This document shows, one piece after another, positions 33,708 to 41,264 of a stretch of DNA of 45,504 nucleotides; positions within the stretch are counted from its first letter, which is position 1, and every line of letters starts with the position of its first letter. Source of the stretch: Kitasatospora sp. Root107. Its GTDB lineage: Bacteria; Actinomycetota; Actinomycetes; Streptomycetales; Streptomycetaceae. A model generated the notes under the pieces. The model saw only the letters and a program-made list of their open reading frames with translations. It made no database searches and was not told the origin of the DNA. The DNA lies in contig NZ_LMCT01000027.1 of NCBI RefSeq assembly GCF_001424875.1, forward strand, positions 1 to 45,504, given 5' to 3'. A program made the position numbers and the translations under genes.

Positions 33708-34934
33708 TCAAGCCCGCTCCGGCATCCGGCCGAGCAGATGCCAGAGCAGCCCGGCGAGCAGGACGGAGCCGCTCGCGGAGACTCCCGCCAGCATCAGCTC
33801 CTCCTGGTGGCCCATCCGGCCGAGGAGCGCTCCGAGAGCTCCGATCCCGGCCCCCGTTCCGGTCAGTGCCAGCCGCCGCCGCTCCGACATCCGGGTGATG
33901 ACGGTCCGTCGGCCCTGTCGTCCGGTCCAGGAGGTCAGATGTCTGCCCAGCACCCATTCGCGGAACATGACCCACAGGGAGAGAACCGTCCCCATCGTGC
34001 CGACCACGAGATATGCCGGATAGTTGACGATTGTCTGGCGGACCCCGATCTGCAGACTGGCCGTTCCGAGTGTCAGCATCAGCATGACCAGGAACCACCA
34101 GCCCATCCACCGAAAGGTGTCGAATTCCGTGAATCCGCTGACCAAGTGATAGATCAGCGAGACGTATCCGCTCGCGAGCAGGACGCTGTCCACGAGCATC
34201 GCGCCGAATACCCGGGTGAATCCCCAGCTGCGGAAGAACAGCCCTCGGTGCTTGTACAGGGCCTGCGCCCAGCCGGCCGCCCAGCGGTGGGTCTGCCGCC
34301 AATAGACGTTCCAGCTGCCCGGGTCGCGGACGCACACGTACGCGCCCGGCACGAAGCCCGCCCGCTGGCCCGAGCGGTTCATCTTCAGCGCCAGCTCGAC
34401 GTCCTCGCAGAGGCTGTCGGTGGACCAGCCGTCGACCGCCCGGACCGCGTCCGTGCGGTAGACCCCGGCGCATCCGGAGAGCACAGCCACCCAGCCGTGC
34501 CACGACTCCACCGTCCGCGACATCCGGTGGGCCGCCGCCCATTCGATCATCCGCGAGCGCTGGAACAGGCCCTTGACGCTGTGCGGCGTGACCGACATGC
34601 AGACGCCGCCGAAGTCCTTCTCCCGCATCCGGGCCAGGCACTTCTCCAGCACGTCCGCGGAGGCGAAGTACCCGTCCGCATCGAGCAGGGCCACGTACTC
34701 GGTGGTCACCGCCTCAAGGGCGAGATTGAGCGACTTCGGTTTGCTCTCCTGCTGGACCTCCAGAACATCGGCCCCGTGCCGCCGGGCGATCTCGGCGGTG
34801 TCGTCGGTGCAGAGGTCCGCGATGACCAGGACTCTCTCCGGCTGGGAGGTCTGGCCGAAAGCGGACTTCACCGCGTCCGCGATGAAGTCCGCCTCATTGT
34901 GCGCCGGAATCAGCACAGTGAGTGATTCGGTCAC
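33708..34934 (-). CDS. Membrane-bound processive family 2 glycosyltransferase
   Basis: A 408-aa protein with a cytoplasmic GT-A domain (about 5-230) and four or more membrane helices after it. All elements of a polymerising GT2 (cellulose, chitin or hyaluronan synthase class) are visible: VLIPAHNEAD at the start, DAD (85-87) for UDP-sugar and metal, EDVE (catalytic base region, 177-178) and QTHRW (214-218), the QxxRW motif. It should make and extrude a polysaccharide from UDP-sugars. No PilZ domain is seen. Its GTG start overlaps the stop of a 34-aa peptide gene (GTGA), so translation is coupled. A divergent secreted GH16 enzyme lies next door. Sugar specificity cannot be told. Confidence 0.9.
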   Translation of the reverse strand: MTESLTVLIPAHNEADFIADAVKSAFGQTSQPERVLVIADLCTDDTAEIARRHGADVLEVQQESKPKSLNLALEAVTTEYVALLDADGYFASADVLEKCLARMREKDFGGVCMSVTPHSVKGLFQRSRMIEWAAAHRMSRTVESWHGWVAVLSGCAGVYRTDAVRAVDGWSTDSLCEDVELALKMNRSGQRAGFVPGAYVCVRDPGSWNVYWRQTHRWAAGWAQALYKHRGLFFRSWGFTRVFGAMLVDSVLLASGYVSLIYHLVSGFTEFDTFRWMGWWFLVMLMLTLGTASLQIGVRQTIVNYPAYLVVGTMGTVLSLWVMFREWVLGRHLTSWTGRQGRRTVITRMSERRRLALTGTGAGIGALGALLGRMGHQEELMLAGVSASGSVLLAGLLWHLLGRMPERA

Positions 34935-35035
34935 CGGCGCGAGAACCACTTCACCGCCGCACCGATGGCCGCGGTGGCACCTCCGGCCGCCAGCAGAGCC
35001 AGCGAGGCGACGCCCGTATGAGCGAGTCCGTACAT
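34931..35035 (-). CDS. 34-aa membrane peptide coupled to the glycosyltransferase
   Basis: A frame of 35 codons from ATG 35035 to TGA 34931, with AAGGGGAAAA just upstream as ribosome-binding site. The peptide begins MYGLAHTGVASLALLAAGG and ends VKWFSRR. One small-residue-rich hydrophobic helix (about residues 7-27) is followed by a basic tail, so an N-out/C-in single-pass peptide is likely. Its TGA overlaps the GTG start of the glycosyltransferase gene, which itself lacks a convincing independent ribosome-binding site. It may be a small subunit of the synthase or a leader peptide that tunes translation. I know no described family for it. Confidence 0.7.
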   Translation of the reverse strand: MYGLAHTGVASLALLAAGGATAAIGAAVKWFSRR

Positions 35036-35311
35036 GGTTTTCCCCTTGCTCAGTGGTACGAGTGCGGATTATCGGTGATCTCATGGCCCATATTCGAACG
35101 ATATTCGCACCCATGGGAACACCGCCGTAAATCTGCCCAAGATTTACCATGCCCGGCCCGGTGCAACGGCCTATAACACGCCATCAGACATCGTGCGAGC
35201 CACGCCCGAGGCACCGATTTCATCCGATCAGCCTCGATCGTCGGCGCCCGGTGCTCGGTGATCAGCTCCATCTCCGCGCGGATCGGGCCGCCATCGGGAA
35301 TCCTGAGCGGC
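35036..35311. promoter_or_regulatory. Divergent control region between glycosyltransferase and GH16 genes
   Basis: AT-richer than its surroundings. It holds a direct repeat ATATTCG at 35090-35096 and 35101-35107 (11-bp period) just upstream of a GATAAT -10 candidate reading leftward, and a hairpin GTAAATCT-GCCCA-AGATTTAC at 35127-35147. The helical-phase repeat is a plausible activator or repressor site for the peptide-glycosyltransferase operon. Confidence 0.5.
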
Positions 35312-36190
35312 ATGCTGACCCGTCTTGTCCTGGCTGCCGCGATCAGCGTCGCAGCCGTACTCACACCGGCACTGCCACCGGCCGGAGCCGAGAGCCTCTC
35401 GGCACCGACCCGGGGCCGTCCCATCCTGCTCGAACGGTTCAGCACCCTGGACGTCGGCCCGGGCCGGGCCTGGGGCTGGCAGAGCGCCTCGTACGCCAAC
35501 TGCACCGACAACCCCGACAGCTGGAAGCACGACCGGCTGACCCGCTCCTCCCTGAGCACTGCCCCGGGCCATCTCGTCGTCACCGCCACCCACCGGGACG
35601 ATGGCGACTGGGACACCGGCCTGCTGACCACCGGCGACTCCTGCGACTCGGGAGGCAGCGGGGTCCAGGTCCGCACCGGCGACCTGGTGCTGGTGCACAT
35701 CCGGCTGCCCGCCGCCGACACCGGTGCCTGGCCGTGCCTGTGGACCTGGCGGGACGGCCGCAACGAGGTGGACATCTTCGAGTGGTACGCCGACCGCCCC
35801 GACCAGATCGAGTTCGTCAACCACGTCCGCTCGGGCAGCACCGTCTACGCCGACCCGAACATCGGAGCCGACCGCTGGGTATACCTGGCCACGCAGCTCG
35901 GCGCCGACAACAACACCTGGTACGTCGGGCCGTCGATCGACACCCTCACCGAGGTGTGGTCCGACCACACCGGGGTCGGACCGGACTTCGCCGCCTACCT
36001 GATCCTCAACCTCTCCATCAGCGACGGCAGCTTCCACCAACCCCCGGTCGGCACCGACCCGGTCAGCATGGAGATCGACCTGCTGACCGTCGAACGCCCA
36101 GGACGGCGTCAGCGCAGCTCCGGCGGCGGCGTCCTGCCCCCGTCCACCGCCTCATCGCGCACCAGGCTTCCCCAGACCACCATCCGGTAG
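35312..36190 (+). CDS. Secreted GH16-type beta-glycosidase
   Basis: A 292-aa exported protein. A signal peptide (MLTRLVLAAAISVAAVLTPA, cleavage near AGA-ES, residue 26) precedes a beta-jelly-roll domain. NEVDIFE (152 to 157) matches the GH16 catalytic pattern ExDxxE with nucleophile Glu152, Asp154 and acid/base Glu157. GH16 enzymes hydrolyse or transglycosylate beta-1,3/1,4-glucans and related polymers. The neighbouring divergent processive glycosyltransferase suggests that it trims or remodels the polymer that enzyme makes. ATG 35312 is chosen because the signal peptide starts there; an in-frame GTG 54 bp earlier is less likely. The last 82 bp overlap the sortase gene on the opposite strand. 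Confidence 0.8.
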   Translation: MLTRLVLAAAISVAAVLTPALPPAGAESLSAPTRGRPILLERFSTLDVGPGRAWGWQSASYANCTDNPDSWKHDRLTRSSLSTAPGHLVVTATHRDDGDWDTGLLTTGDSCDSGGSGVQVRTGDLVLVHIRLPAADTGAWPCLWTWRDGRNEVDIFEWYADRPDQIEFVNHVRSGSTVYADPNIGADRWVYLATQLGADNNTWYVGPSIDTLTEVWSDHTGVGPDFAAYLILNLSISDGSFHQPPVGTDPVSMEIDLLTVERPGRRQRSSGGGVLPPSTASSRTRLPQTTIR

Positions 36191-36870
36191 CGCGAGGTGT
36201 ACACCGGCGTACACGTCGTCAGCGTGATGTAACGGCCGGCCGAGCGGTACGGCGAGCCGACCGGCACCGGCGCGATCACGCCGACGTCGTCCTGCGAGGT
36301 CTCCGGCAGGACGCCGTCGACCCGGTAGACGTACCAGCGGTCTTTGGTCTCGACGACCAGCGCGTCACCGGGCGCGACCTGGTCCAGATCGTGGAACTTC
36401 GCGCCGTGCCCGTCGCGGTGCGCCGCGAGCGCGAAGTTCCCCTCGCGGTCCCAGGGCATCGCCGCCCGGTAGGGCTGCGTGTACACCCCGGCGACGCCCG
36501 AGGCGAGCGTGCCGTCGTCCGTGCCCATCCGGACCAGCACCTGGTAGCCCCTGCCCATCGCGGGCACGTGCAGGAAGCCGATGTCCTCGCCGACACGCAG
36601 GGTGGGCTCCGGCCGCGCTTCGGGGGACGCACCCCGCGCCTCGGGCGGTGCCGGCGCGACCACGGGTGCGGTTGCCGGGGCGGCCGAGGACGCCGACCAG
36701 CTGCCGCGCAGCCGCCCGCCCGCCCGGTCCGCCGCATGGTCCGCCAGCACATCGCTCCACCACACCGCATACACGACGAAGAGCACCGTCAGCACACCCG
36801 CCGTCACCAGCAGGTCGCCCAGACCCCGCACCACCTGCCGCCCACGTCCGCCCACCAGCTGCCGCACCAC
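36109..36870 (-). CDS. Class E sortase
   Basis: A 253-aa membrane-anchored transpeptidase. An N-terminal membrane helix (about 18-38) precedes an Ala/Pro-rich linker to about residue 90 and a sortase barrel. The catalytic triad is complete: His151 in LAAHRDGHG, Cys220 in TLTTC and Arg228 in TSRYRMVVWG. The TLTTCTPVYTSRYRMVVWG stretch is typical of actinobacterial class E sortases, which cleave LAXTG-type sorting signals (chaplins in streptomycetes) and attach proteins to peptidoglycan. No LAXTG substrate gene is adjacent. The start codon is GTG with GTGAGGGTGG upstream. Its 3' end overlaps that of the GH16 gene. Confidence 0.92.
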   Translation of the reverse strand: MVRQLVGGRGRQVVRGLGDLLVTAGVLTVLFVVYAVWWSDVLADHAADRAGGRLRGSWSASSAAPATAPVVAPAPPEARGASPEARPEPTLRVGEDIGFLHVPAMGRGYQVLVRMGTDDGTLASGVAGVYTQPYRAAMPWDREGNFALAAHRDGHGAKFHDLDQVAPGDALVVETKDRWYVYRVDGVLPETSQDDVGVIAPVPVGSPYRSAGRYITLTTCTPVYTSRYRMVVWGSLVRDEAVDGGRTPPPELR

Positions 36871-36901
36871 CGCAAACCACCCTCACCGCACGTGACCGGA
36901 T

Positions 36902-36928
36902 ACTCCGTGCACTCCGTGCACTCCGTGC
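36902..36928. repeat. Three tandem 9-bp repeats upstream of the sortase
   Basis: ACTCCGTGC occurs three times in exact tandem about 32 bp upstream of the sortase start codon, and ACTCC appears again shortly after. Copy number could vary by slippage and alter expression. Confidence 0.8.
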
Positions 36929-36974
36929 GTCACTCCAGCGCGGACACCGCCCGAGCCGCAAGGCGACACGCAAA

Positions 36975-37002
36975 GGCCCCGGACCGACAGCAGTCCGGGG
37001 CC
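36975..37002 (-). terminator. Intrinsic terminator
   Basis: A perfect 10-bp stem (GGCCCCGGAC / GTCCGGGGCC) with an 8-nt loop. Read on the minus strand it is followed by TTT. It shields the sortase gene from leftward transcription. The surrounding 36929-37161 has no convincing gene. Confidence 0.8.
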
Positions 37003-37161
37003 CTCGGTGCAGCTCGGGTTTACAGCCCCTCGGTTCGCCTTGCACGGCCCACATACGGCCCGGACAGTAACCGTCGTCACGCTCCGAACTGCGGTAGGGG
37101 CAGACTTCCCAGGGCTCGCCGGAACGGTCGCTCCAACGCCACCACAAGTGGCGATCCCTCC

Positions 37162-37347
37162 TTCAAACGCGAGACCCTGCAAGGTGCCAAGCACTGGCCC
37201 ACCGCCCGCCAGGCTCGCCTGGACACCTTCCGCTGGGCCAACCGCTACAACACCCGCCGACGGCACTCCCACCTCGGCCAACTCAGCCCCACCGCCTACG
37301 AAGCGGCCCTCAGAACGAGATCAACTACACTCGCGCGAGCCGCATAA
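37162..37347 (+). pseudogene. IS3-family transposase remnant (OrfB C-terminus)
   Basis: Sixty-one residues from FKRETLQGAKHWPTARQARL through WANRYNTRRRHSHLGQLSP to the TAA at 37347 match the C-terminal end of the IS3-family integrase-core transposase. In intact copies the DDE residues lie upstream; here the sequence before 37162 no longer matches, so only the tail remains. No second inverted repeat or orfA is seen. It marks an old insertion or deletion junction between the sortase and the MerR module. Confidence 0.8.
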
Positions 37348-37392
37348 GACGTGTCCTCGCATCAGGGGGAAACCCCCACATGCCATGGGTCA

Positions 37393-37836
37393 TCAATCGG
37401 GGCGGCCAGATGCACGGCGACCCGATCGGTGGCTCTCCGCAGTCCTCACCGCGCCGTCCGGCGTCCGCCATGCCGCCATCTGCTCCCCGAACTTCGGGCA
37501 CCGGACGATGTCCTCTTCCCCGCACTGAAGGGCGTGGGTCAGGAGCTGGTGGGCGTGGTCGAGATCGACCATACGCTGCTCGACCTCGGCGATCTTGCTG
37601 CGGATCATCGCCTGCCGGTGCGGCTGCTCCCGCTGGAACTCGCGGATCTCGGCCAGGGTGAGGCCGGCCTGCTGGCACTTGCGCAGCAGCACGATCCGCC
37701 CGGCGGCCTCCGGCGGATAGCGCCGCTGCCCGCCCTGGCGTTCGGGCTCGGGCAGCAGACCGTGACGTTCCCAGAACCGGATGGCCGAGGCGGGCACGTC
37801 GGTGATCCCGGCGAGCTGACCGATCGTCAACCGCAC
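37393..37836 (-). CDS. MerR-family transcriptional regulator
   Basis: A 147-aa regulator. The N-terminal winged-helix (LTIGQLAGITDVPASAIRFW, ERHGLLPEPERQGGQRRY) is followed by the dimerisation coiled coil (about 75-115: AEIREFQREQ... KIAEVEQRMVDLDHAHQLL). One Cys in the effector region (VRCPKFGEQ), another in the helix (LRKCQQAG) and one in LQCGEED could sense a ligand or redox state. GTG 37836 is taken as start. A TTG two codons later, correctly spaced from AGGAA, is equally possible. It is divergent from the aldolase-CMD pair, with a MerR-type operator-promoter between, so it probably controls them and itself. Confidence 0.92.
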   Translation of the reverse strand: MRLTIGQLAGITDVPASAIRFWERHGLLPEPERQGGQRRYPPEAAGRIVLLRKCQQAGLTLAEIREFQREQPHRQAMIRSKIAEVEQRMVDLDHAHQLLTHALQCGEEDIVRCPKFGEQMAAWRTPDGAVRTAESHRSGRRASGRPD

Positions 37837-37869
37837 TTCCTGCCCCCGGTTTTCTCTGTTCCGACCCCG

Positions 37870-37898
37870 CTTGACTTAAACCTTAGTGCAAGTTGAAG
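37870..37898 (+). promoter_or_regulatory. MerR-type operator-promoter
   Basis: CTTGACTT (37870-37877) and AAGTTGAAG (37890-37898) form an imperfect dyad around ACCTTAGTGC. TTGACT serves as a -35, and the spacer to any -10 would be about 19 bp, the elongated spacing that MerR proteins correct. It faces the aldolase gene. Confidence 0.65.
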
Positions 37899-37964
37899 AG
37901 TGGTCCGCATCTGGACAGCGGCTCATCAGCGGCCGCTGACACAGCCGACCTCGGAGATGCCGCC

Positions 37965-38630
37965 ATGACAGAGACACCGACACCGAGCAAGCAGGCACAC
38001 CAGCTCGTCGAAGCCGCCGACAACCTCTTCACCACAGGGGTGATGTCCCACTCCGGCCACGCCAACCTGAGCGCCAGGCTCGACGGCGACCGTTTCCTGC
38101 TGACCCCGGGATTCGTCCGCGGCCTGCGCCCCGAACACCTGGCGACCGTCAGCCTGGACGGGCAACTGCTCGAGGGCGAGCTACGGTCCGTCAGCACGGA
38201 GATCATCGCCATGCACAGCGCCGTCTACCGCGCCCGCCCCCAGGTCGGCGCGATCATCCACACCCACTCCCCCGCCGCGACCGCCTTCGCGGTGGCCCAC
38301 CGGCCACTGCCCTGCCGCACCGAGCCGATGCTCCGCTTCGGACAGCCCGAGGACGTTCCGGTGGTGCCCTGGGGTCCCCGCGGCTCGGACGTCTCGGTCC
38401 GCGGTATCGCCGACGTCCTTCGGCTGCGCCCGACGACCTCCGCCGTCCTGCTGGCCAACCACGGCCTCCTGGTCTTCGGCCCGGACTCACCGGCCACAGC
38501 CCACCTCGTGGTGGCCATCGAGGAGAGCGCCGAGGCCGAACTCGCCGCCGCAGCCCTCGGCGGAGCCGTCGACTTCCCCGCCGGTGCCCTGGAAGCCGTC
38601 CGCGCCTCGATCGCCCGGGTCGCGTCATGA
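37965..38630 (+). CDS. Class II aldolase/adducin-family protein
   Basis: A 221-aa cytosolic enzyme-like protein. The class II aldolase fold is shown by GVMSHSGHANLSARLDGDRFLLTP near the start. Zinc ligands fit IIHTHSPAATAF (HxH) and the later LLANHGLLVFG; an acidic residue in RSVSTEIIAMHSAVY is the likely general acid/base. Members cleave or epimerise sugar phosphates (fuculose-1-phosphate, ribulose-5-phosphate) or act on other hydroxy acids; the substrate is not evident. ATG 37965 has CGGAGA upstream. The stop overlaps the next gene's ATG by 4 bp. Confidence 0.9.
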   Translation: MTETPTPSKQAHQLVEAADNLFTTGVMSHSGHANLSARLDGDRFLLTPGFVRGLRPEHLATVSLDGQLLEGELRSVSTEIIAMHSAVYRARPQVGAIIHTHSPAATAFAVAHRPLPCRTEPMLRFGQPEDVPVVPWGPRGSDVSVRGIADVLRLRPTTSAVLLANHGLLVFGPDSPATAHLVVAIEESAEAELAAAALGGAVDFPAGALEAVRASIARVAS

Positions 38631-39013
38631 CCGACCGCACCCCCGCCGACGCCATCCGCGACCGCTACCGCACCACCCTCGGCACCGTCCCCCAGGGCGT
38701 CGAGGACCGCCTCCAGCTGGCCGGGCACCTCGGCCGCCTCCCCACCGAGGAGGCCCTCGCGGCCCTCCGCCACATCGTGCTGACCGACAACCCGCTCGGC
38801 CCCCGCATCCAACAACTCGTCCACTTCGGCCAGCTCCTGGCCCTCAACCACCCCACCCCGGCCCGCATCCACGCCCGGGGCGCCCTCCACACCGGCGCCA
38901 CCTTCACCGACCTGATCGGCGTCACCGAAACCGCCCTCATCACCGCCGGCGTACCGGCCTACGCCCTCGGCACCGAGATCGTCGCCGAGCTCGTCGCGGC
39001 CGAACGGACCTGA
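38627..39013 (+). CDS. CMD-like (carboxymuconolactone decarboxylase fold) protein
   Basis: A 128-aa helical protein translationally coupled to the aldolase gene (ATGA overlap). RIHARGALHTGATFTDLIGV then TETALITAGVPAYALG matches the CMD/AhpD helix pair. Redox-active AhpD-type members carry CxxC in the preceding helix; this protein has no cysteine at all, so it is a decarboxylase/isomerase-like rather than peroxidase-linked member. Together with the aldolase and MerR it forms a small inducible catabolic or detoxification unit whose substrate is unknown. Confidence 0.8.
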   Translation: MTDRTPADAIRDRYRTTLGTVPQGVEDRLQLAGHLGRLPTEEALAALRHIVLTDNPLGPRIQQLVHFGQLLALNHPTPARIHARGALHTGATFTDLIGVTETALITAGVPAYALGTEIVAELVAAERT

Positions 39014-39051
39014 AGAGCCCGTCCGGCCTGACGATCTGACGACCGCTCAAG

Positions 39052-39110
39052 CAGACCCTCCGCTCCGCGCGGTCTGGTCGGCGGGCAGCTCGACCGGCGC
39101 CGCGCTGCCC
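39052..39110 (+). terminator. Tandem hairpins after the aldolase-CMD operon
   Basis: CAGACC (39052-39057)/GGTCTG (39071-39076), followed by GGGCAGC (39083-39089)/GCTGCCC (39104-39110). Both are stable GC stems between the CMD-like gene and the kinase. Confidence 0.5.
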
Positions 39111-39188
39111 GGGGCGCGCCGGACGGCGTGCGGCGGGAGACTGGGAAGAGCAGCTCGGGGACACCATGGGACGGACAGTGGGTTCGGC

Positions 39189-40874
39189 ATGAGCTCTCAG
39201 GACGATGGTGCGCCCGACGTCGGCCGGGTGGTGGCCGGCCGCTACCTGCTGCAGGAGCAGCTGGGGCGCGGCGGGATGGGCACTGTCTGGATGGCCCGGG
39301 ACACCAAGCTGGAACGCTTGGTCGCCGTGAAGGAACTGAGCGTCAGCGGCATCCCGGAGCGCGAACTGCCCACTCTCAACTCCCGGATGCAGCAGGAGGC
39401 CAGGGCGGCGGCGAAGATCAAGCATCCCGGGGTGATCACGGTCTACGACGTACTGGAACAGGACGGTCGGCCGTGGATCGTCATGGAGCTGATCGACGGC
39501 CGTTCCCTGGCCGACGTGATCGACTCCGAGGGCACCCTGCTCCCGCGCGACGCCGCCAGGATCGGCGAGCAGATGCTCGCGGCGCTCGACCAGGCACACC
39601 GGCACGGCGTGCTGCACCGGGACGTCAAGCCGGCCAACGTCCTGCTGGAGCGTGGCGGTCGGGCGGTGCTCACCGACTTCGGCATCGCACTGCTGGAGGG
39701 CGCACCCGGCCTCACCCGCACCGGCGACATCGTCGGCTCGCCGGACTACGTCGCCCCGGAGCGGGTCAGCGGCCACCGCCCCGGCCCCGAGTCCGACCTG
39801 TGGTCCCTGGGCGCCACGCTGTACGCGGCGGTGGAGGGCCAGTCACCGTTCCACCGCACCACCACCATGGGCACCCTCCAGGCGGTGATCGCCGACCCGC
39901 TCCCCGAACCCAGGCACGCGGGTGCCCTCGCTCCCGTCATCGAGGCACTGCTGCGCAAGGACCCGGCCGAACGCCCGACGGCGGACCAGGCGCTGGCCAT
40001 GCTCGCCGAGGCCGCACTCACCGCTCCCGGCCCCGGCCCGACCCAGCCCCATGCCCCGACCCAGACCACACCGCCGACCCCGATCCCGCTGCCCCCGGCA
40101 CCGGTGCCCGCACCGCCGACTCCGACTCCCCCTGCCCCGAGTCCACCGGCCCCGCCCGGCGACGGCCGACGCCGCCGAACCCTGCTGGTCGTCGGGTCCG
40201 CCGTACTGGCTGCGCTCCTGACCGGTGGTGTGGTGTTCGCGGTGGTCAACAGCGGCTCGGAGAACCCCGCCCAGACCACAACCGTCGTCGCCCCCACGAC
40301 CACCCCGCCGAGCTCCCAGCCACCGACGACTCAGGCCCCGACTTCCCAGGCCCCCACCTCGCAGCCGCCGACCTCACAACCACCGTCCAGCCCACCCAAA
40401 ACCTCGCCGCCGACCTCCGCCGCGCCGACCGCACCGGCGGCACCGGCGGGCTTCCGCTGGGTGGATGATCCGGCCGGCTTCCGCGTCGCGGTCCCGCAGA
40501 ACTGGACCCGCACCGAGACCGGCGGCCAGATCGACTACTCACCCGACGGCGGGCTCCACCTGCTCCGCTTCGGCATCGGCCCCGGCGCGACGCAGAGCTC
40601 CGAGGCACACTTCCTGGAACTGGAACAGACCGTCGCCCAGCAGACCGACTACCAGCGGATCACCCTGCAGACGAACGTCTACCAGGGGAGTTACGGCGCC
40701 CTGTGGGAGTTCAGCTGGACCGACGCCAAACGCGGCCCGCGGCACGCAGCCGACCAGGCTTTCGTCGCAACGAACGGCACCGAGTACGCGATCTACCTGG
40801 CCTCCCCGGAGGGCGACTGGACCACCACCCAACAGCAGTTCGCCACCGTGCTGAACACCTTCCAGCCGAAGTGA
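39189..40874 (+). CDS. PknB-type membrane Ser/Thr protein kinase
   Basis: A 561-aa kinase. The cytoplasmic catalytic domain (about 18-275) has the glycine loop GRGGMG (26-31), Lys48 in VAVKEL, HRDVKPANVLL (143-153), DFG (163-165) and APE in YVAPERV. A Pro-rich juxtamembrane stretch leads to one membrane helix (about 331-353). A long Pro/Thr/Ser/Gln spacer with repeated TSQ/PPT units follows (about 359-432), then an extracytoplasmic globular domain (about 440-561, GFRWVDDPAGFRVAVPQNWT...). That domain is not PASTA; similar C-termini occur on other streptomycete kinases. The start ATG 39189 has no strong ribosome-binding site. Confidence 0.93.
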   Translation: MSSQDDGAPDVGRVVAGRYLLQEQLGRGGMGTVWMARDTKLERLVAVKELSVSGIPERELPTLNSRMQQEARAAAKIKHPGVITVYDVLEQDGRPWIVMELIDGRSLADVIDSEGTLLPRDAARIGEQMLAALDQAHRHGVLHRDVKPANVLLERGGRAVLTDFGIALLEGAPGLTRTGDIVGSPDYVAPERVSGHRPGPESDLWSLGATLYAAVEGQSPFHRTTTMGTLQAVIADPLPEPRHAGALAPVIEALLRKDPAERPTADQALAMLAEAALTAPGPGPTQPHAPTQTTPPTPIPLPPAPVPAPPTPTPPAPSPPAPPGDGRRRRTLLVVGSAVLAALLTGGVVFAVVNSGSENPAQTTTVVAPTTTPPSSQPPTTQAPTSQAPTSQPPTSQPPSSPPKTSPPTSAAPTAPAAPAGFRWVDDPAGFRVAVPQNWTRTETGGQIDYSPDGGLHLLRFGIGPGATQSSEAHFLELEQTVAQQTDYQRITLQTNVYQGSYGALWEFSWTDAKRGPRHAADQAFVATNGTEYAIYLASPEGDWTTTQQQFATVLNTFQPK

Positions 40875-40885
40875 CAGCACCCAGG

Positions 40886-41195
40886 TCAACCGACCTCCGC
40901 CGGTCGGCTGCCGTTGCGACAGGTCGAAGCGAACCTCCCCGATGGCCCTGCCGTCGACGCCGGGATACATCAGATCGCTCCAGATGACGACCTCGCCCCG
41001 CAGCCGGACCCGGACCTCAACCCCCGCCTCCCCGCTGGACACCCCGTCCTGAGCCGCCACATCCACAGTGCGGGCCCGTTCCGTCGGGTAGAGCGGCCCT
41101 CCGGGCCTGAGCAGCCGGCTCGGAGGCCCGCCGACCGCATGAGCATTACTACGCGCAATCAGGTCGAGACCGTCGACAAAGAGATACGTGTGCAC
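40886..41195 (-). pseudogene. Degraded short protein gene
   Basis: From GTG 41195 the minus strand reads VHTYLFVDGLDLIARS and later VEVRVRLRGEVVIWSDLMYP and GEVRFDLSQ, with coding-like composition. After DLSQ (near 40905) the frame runs on without stop deep into the antisense of the kinase gene. Shifting one base there gives a stop at 40886. I read this as a small gene that lost its proper end by a frameshift. No family is recognised. Confidence 0.4.
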
Positions 41196-41264
41196 GGCAC
41201 CGCACAGGGGCGGCCCGCTCCGTCCGGCAGCCCGATTCCCTGCCGCCCACCAACCCGGCCGCAC

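Noticed and set aside
31971..34925. Long plus-strand frame opposite glnE and the glycosyltransferase
   Set aside because: No domain or codon bias of its own; glnE and GT2 on the other strand are unmistakable.
36902..36928. CRISPR-like repeats
   Set aside because: Units are 9 bp in direct tandem with no spacers.
36990..37080. Possible tRNA (a CTGTAAA loop flanked by GGG/CCC on the minus strand)
   Set aside because: Only three base pairs form in the would-be anticodon stem, and no T-loop or acceptor stem can be built around it.
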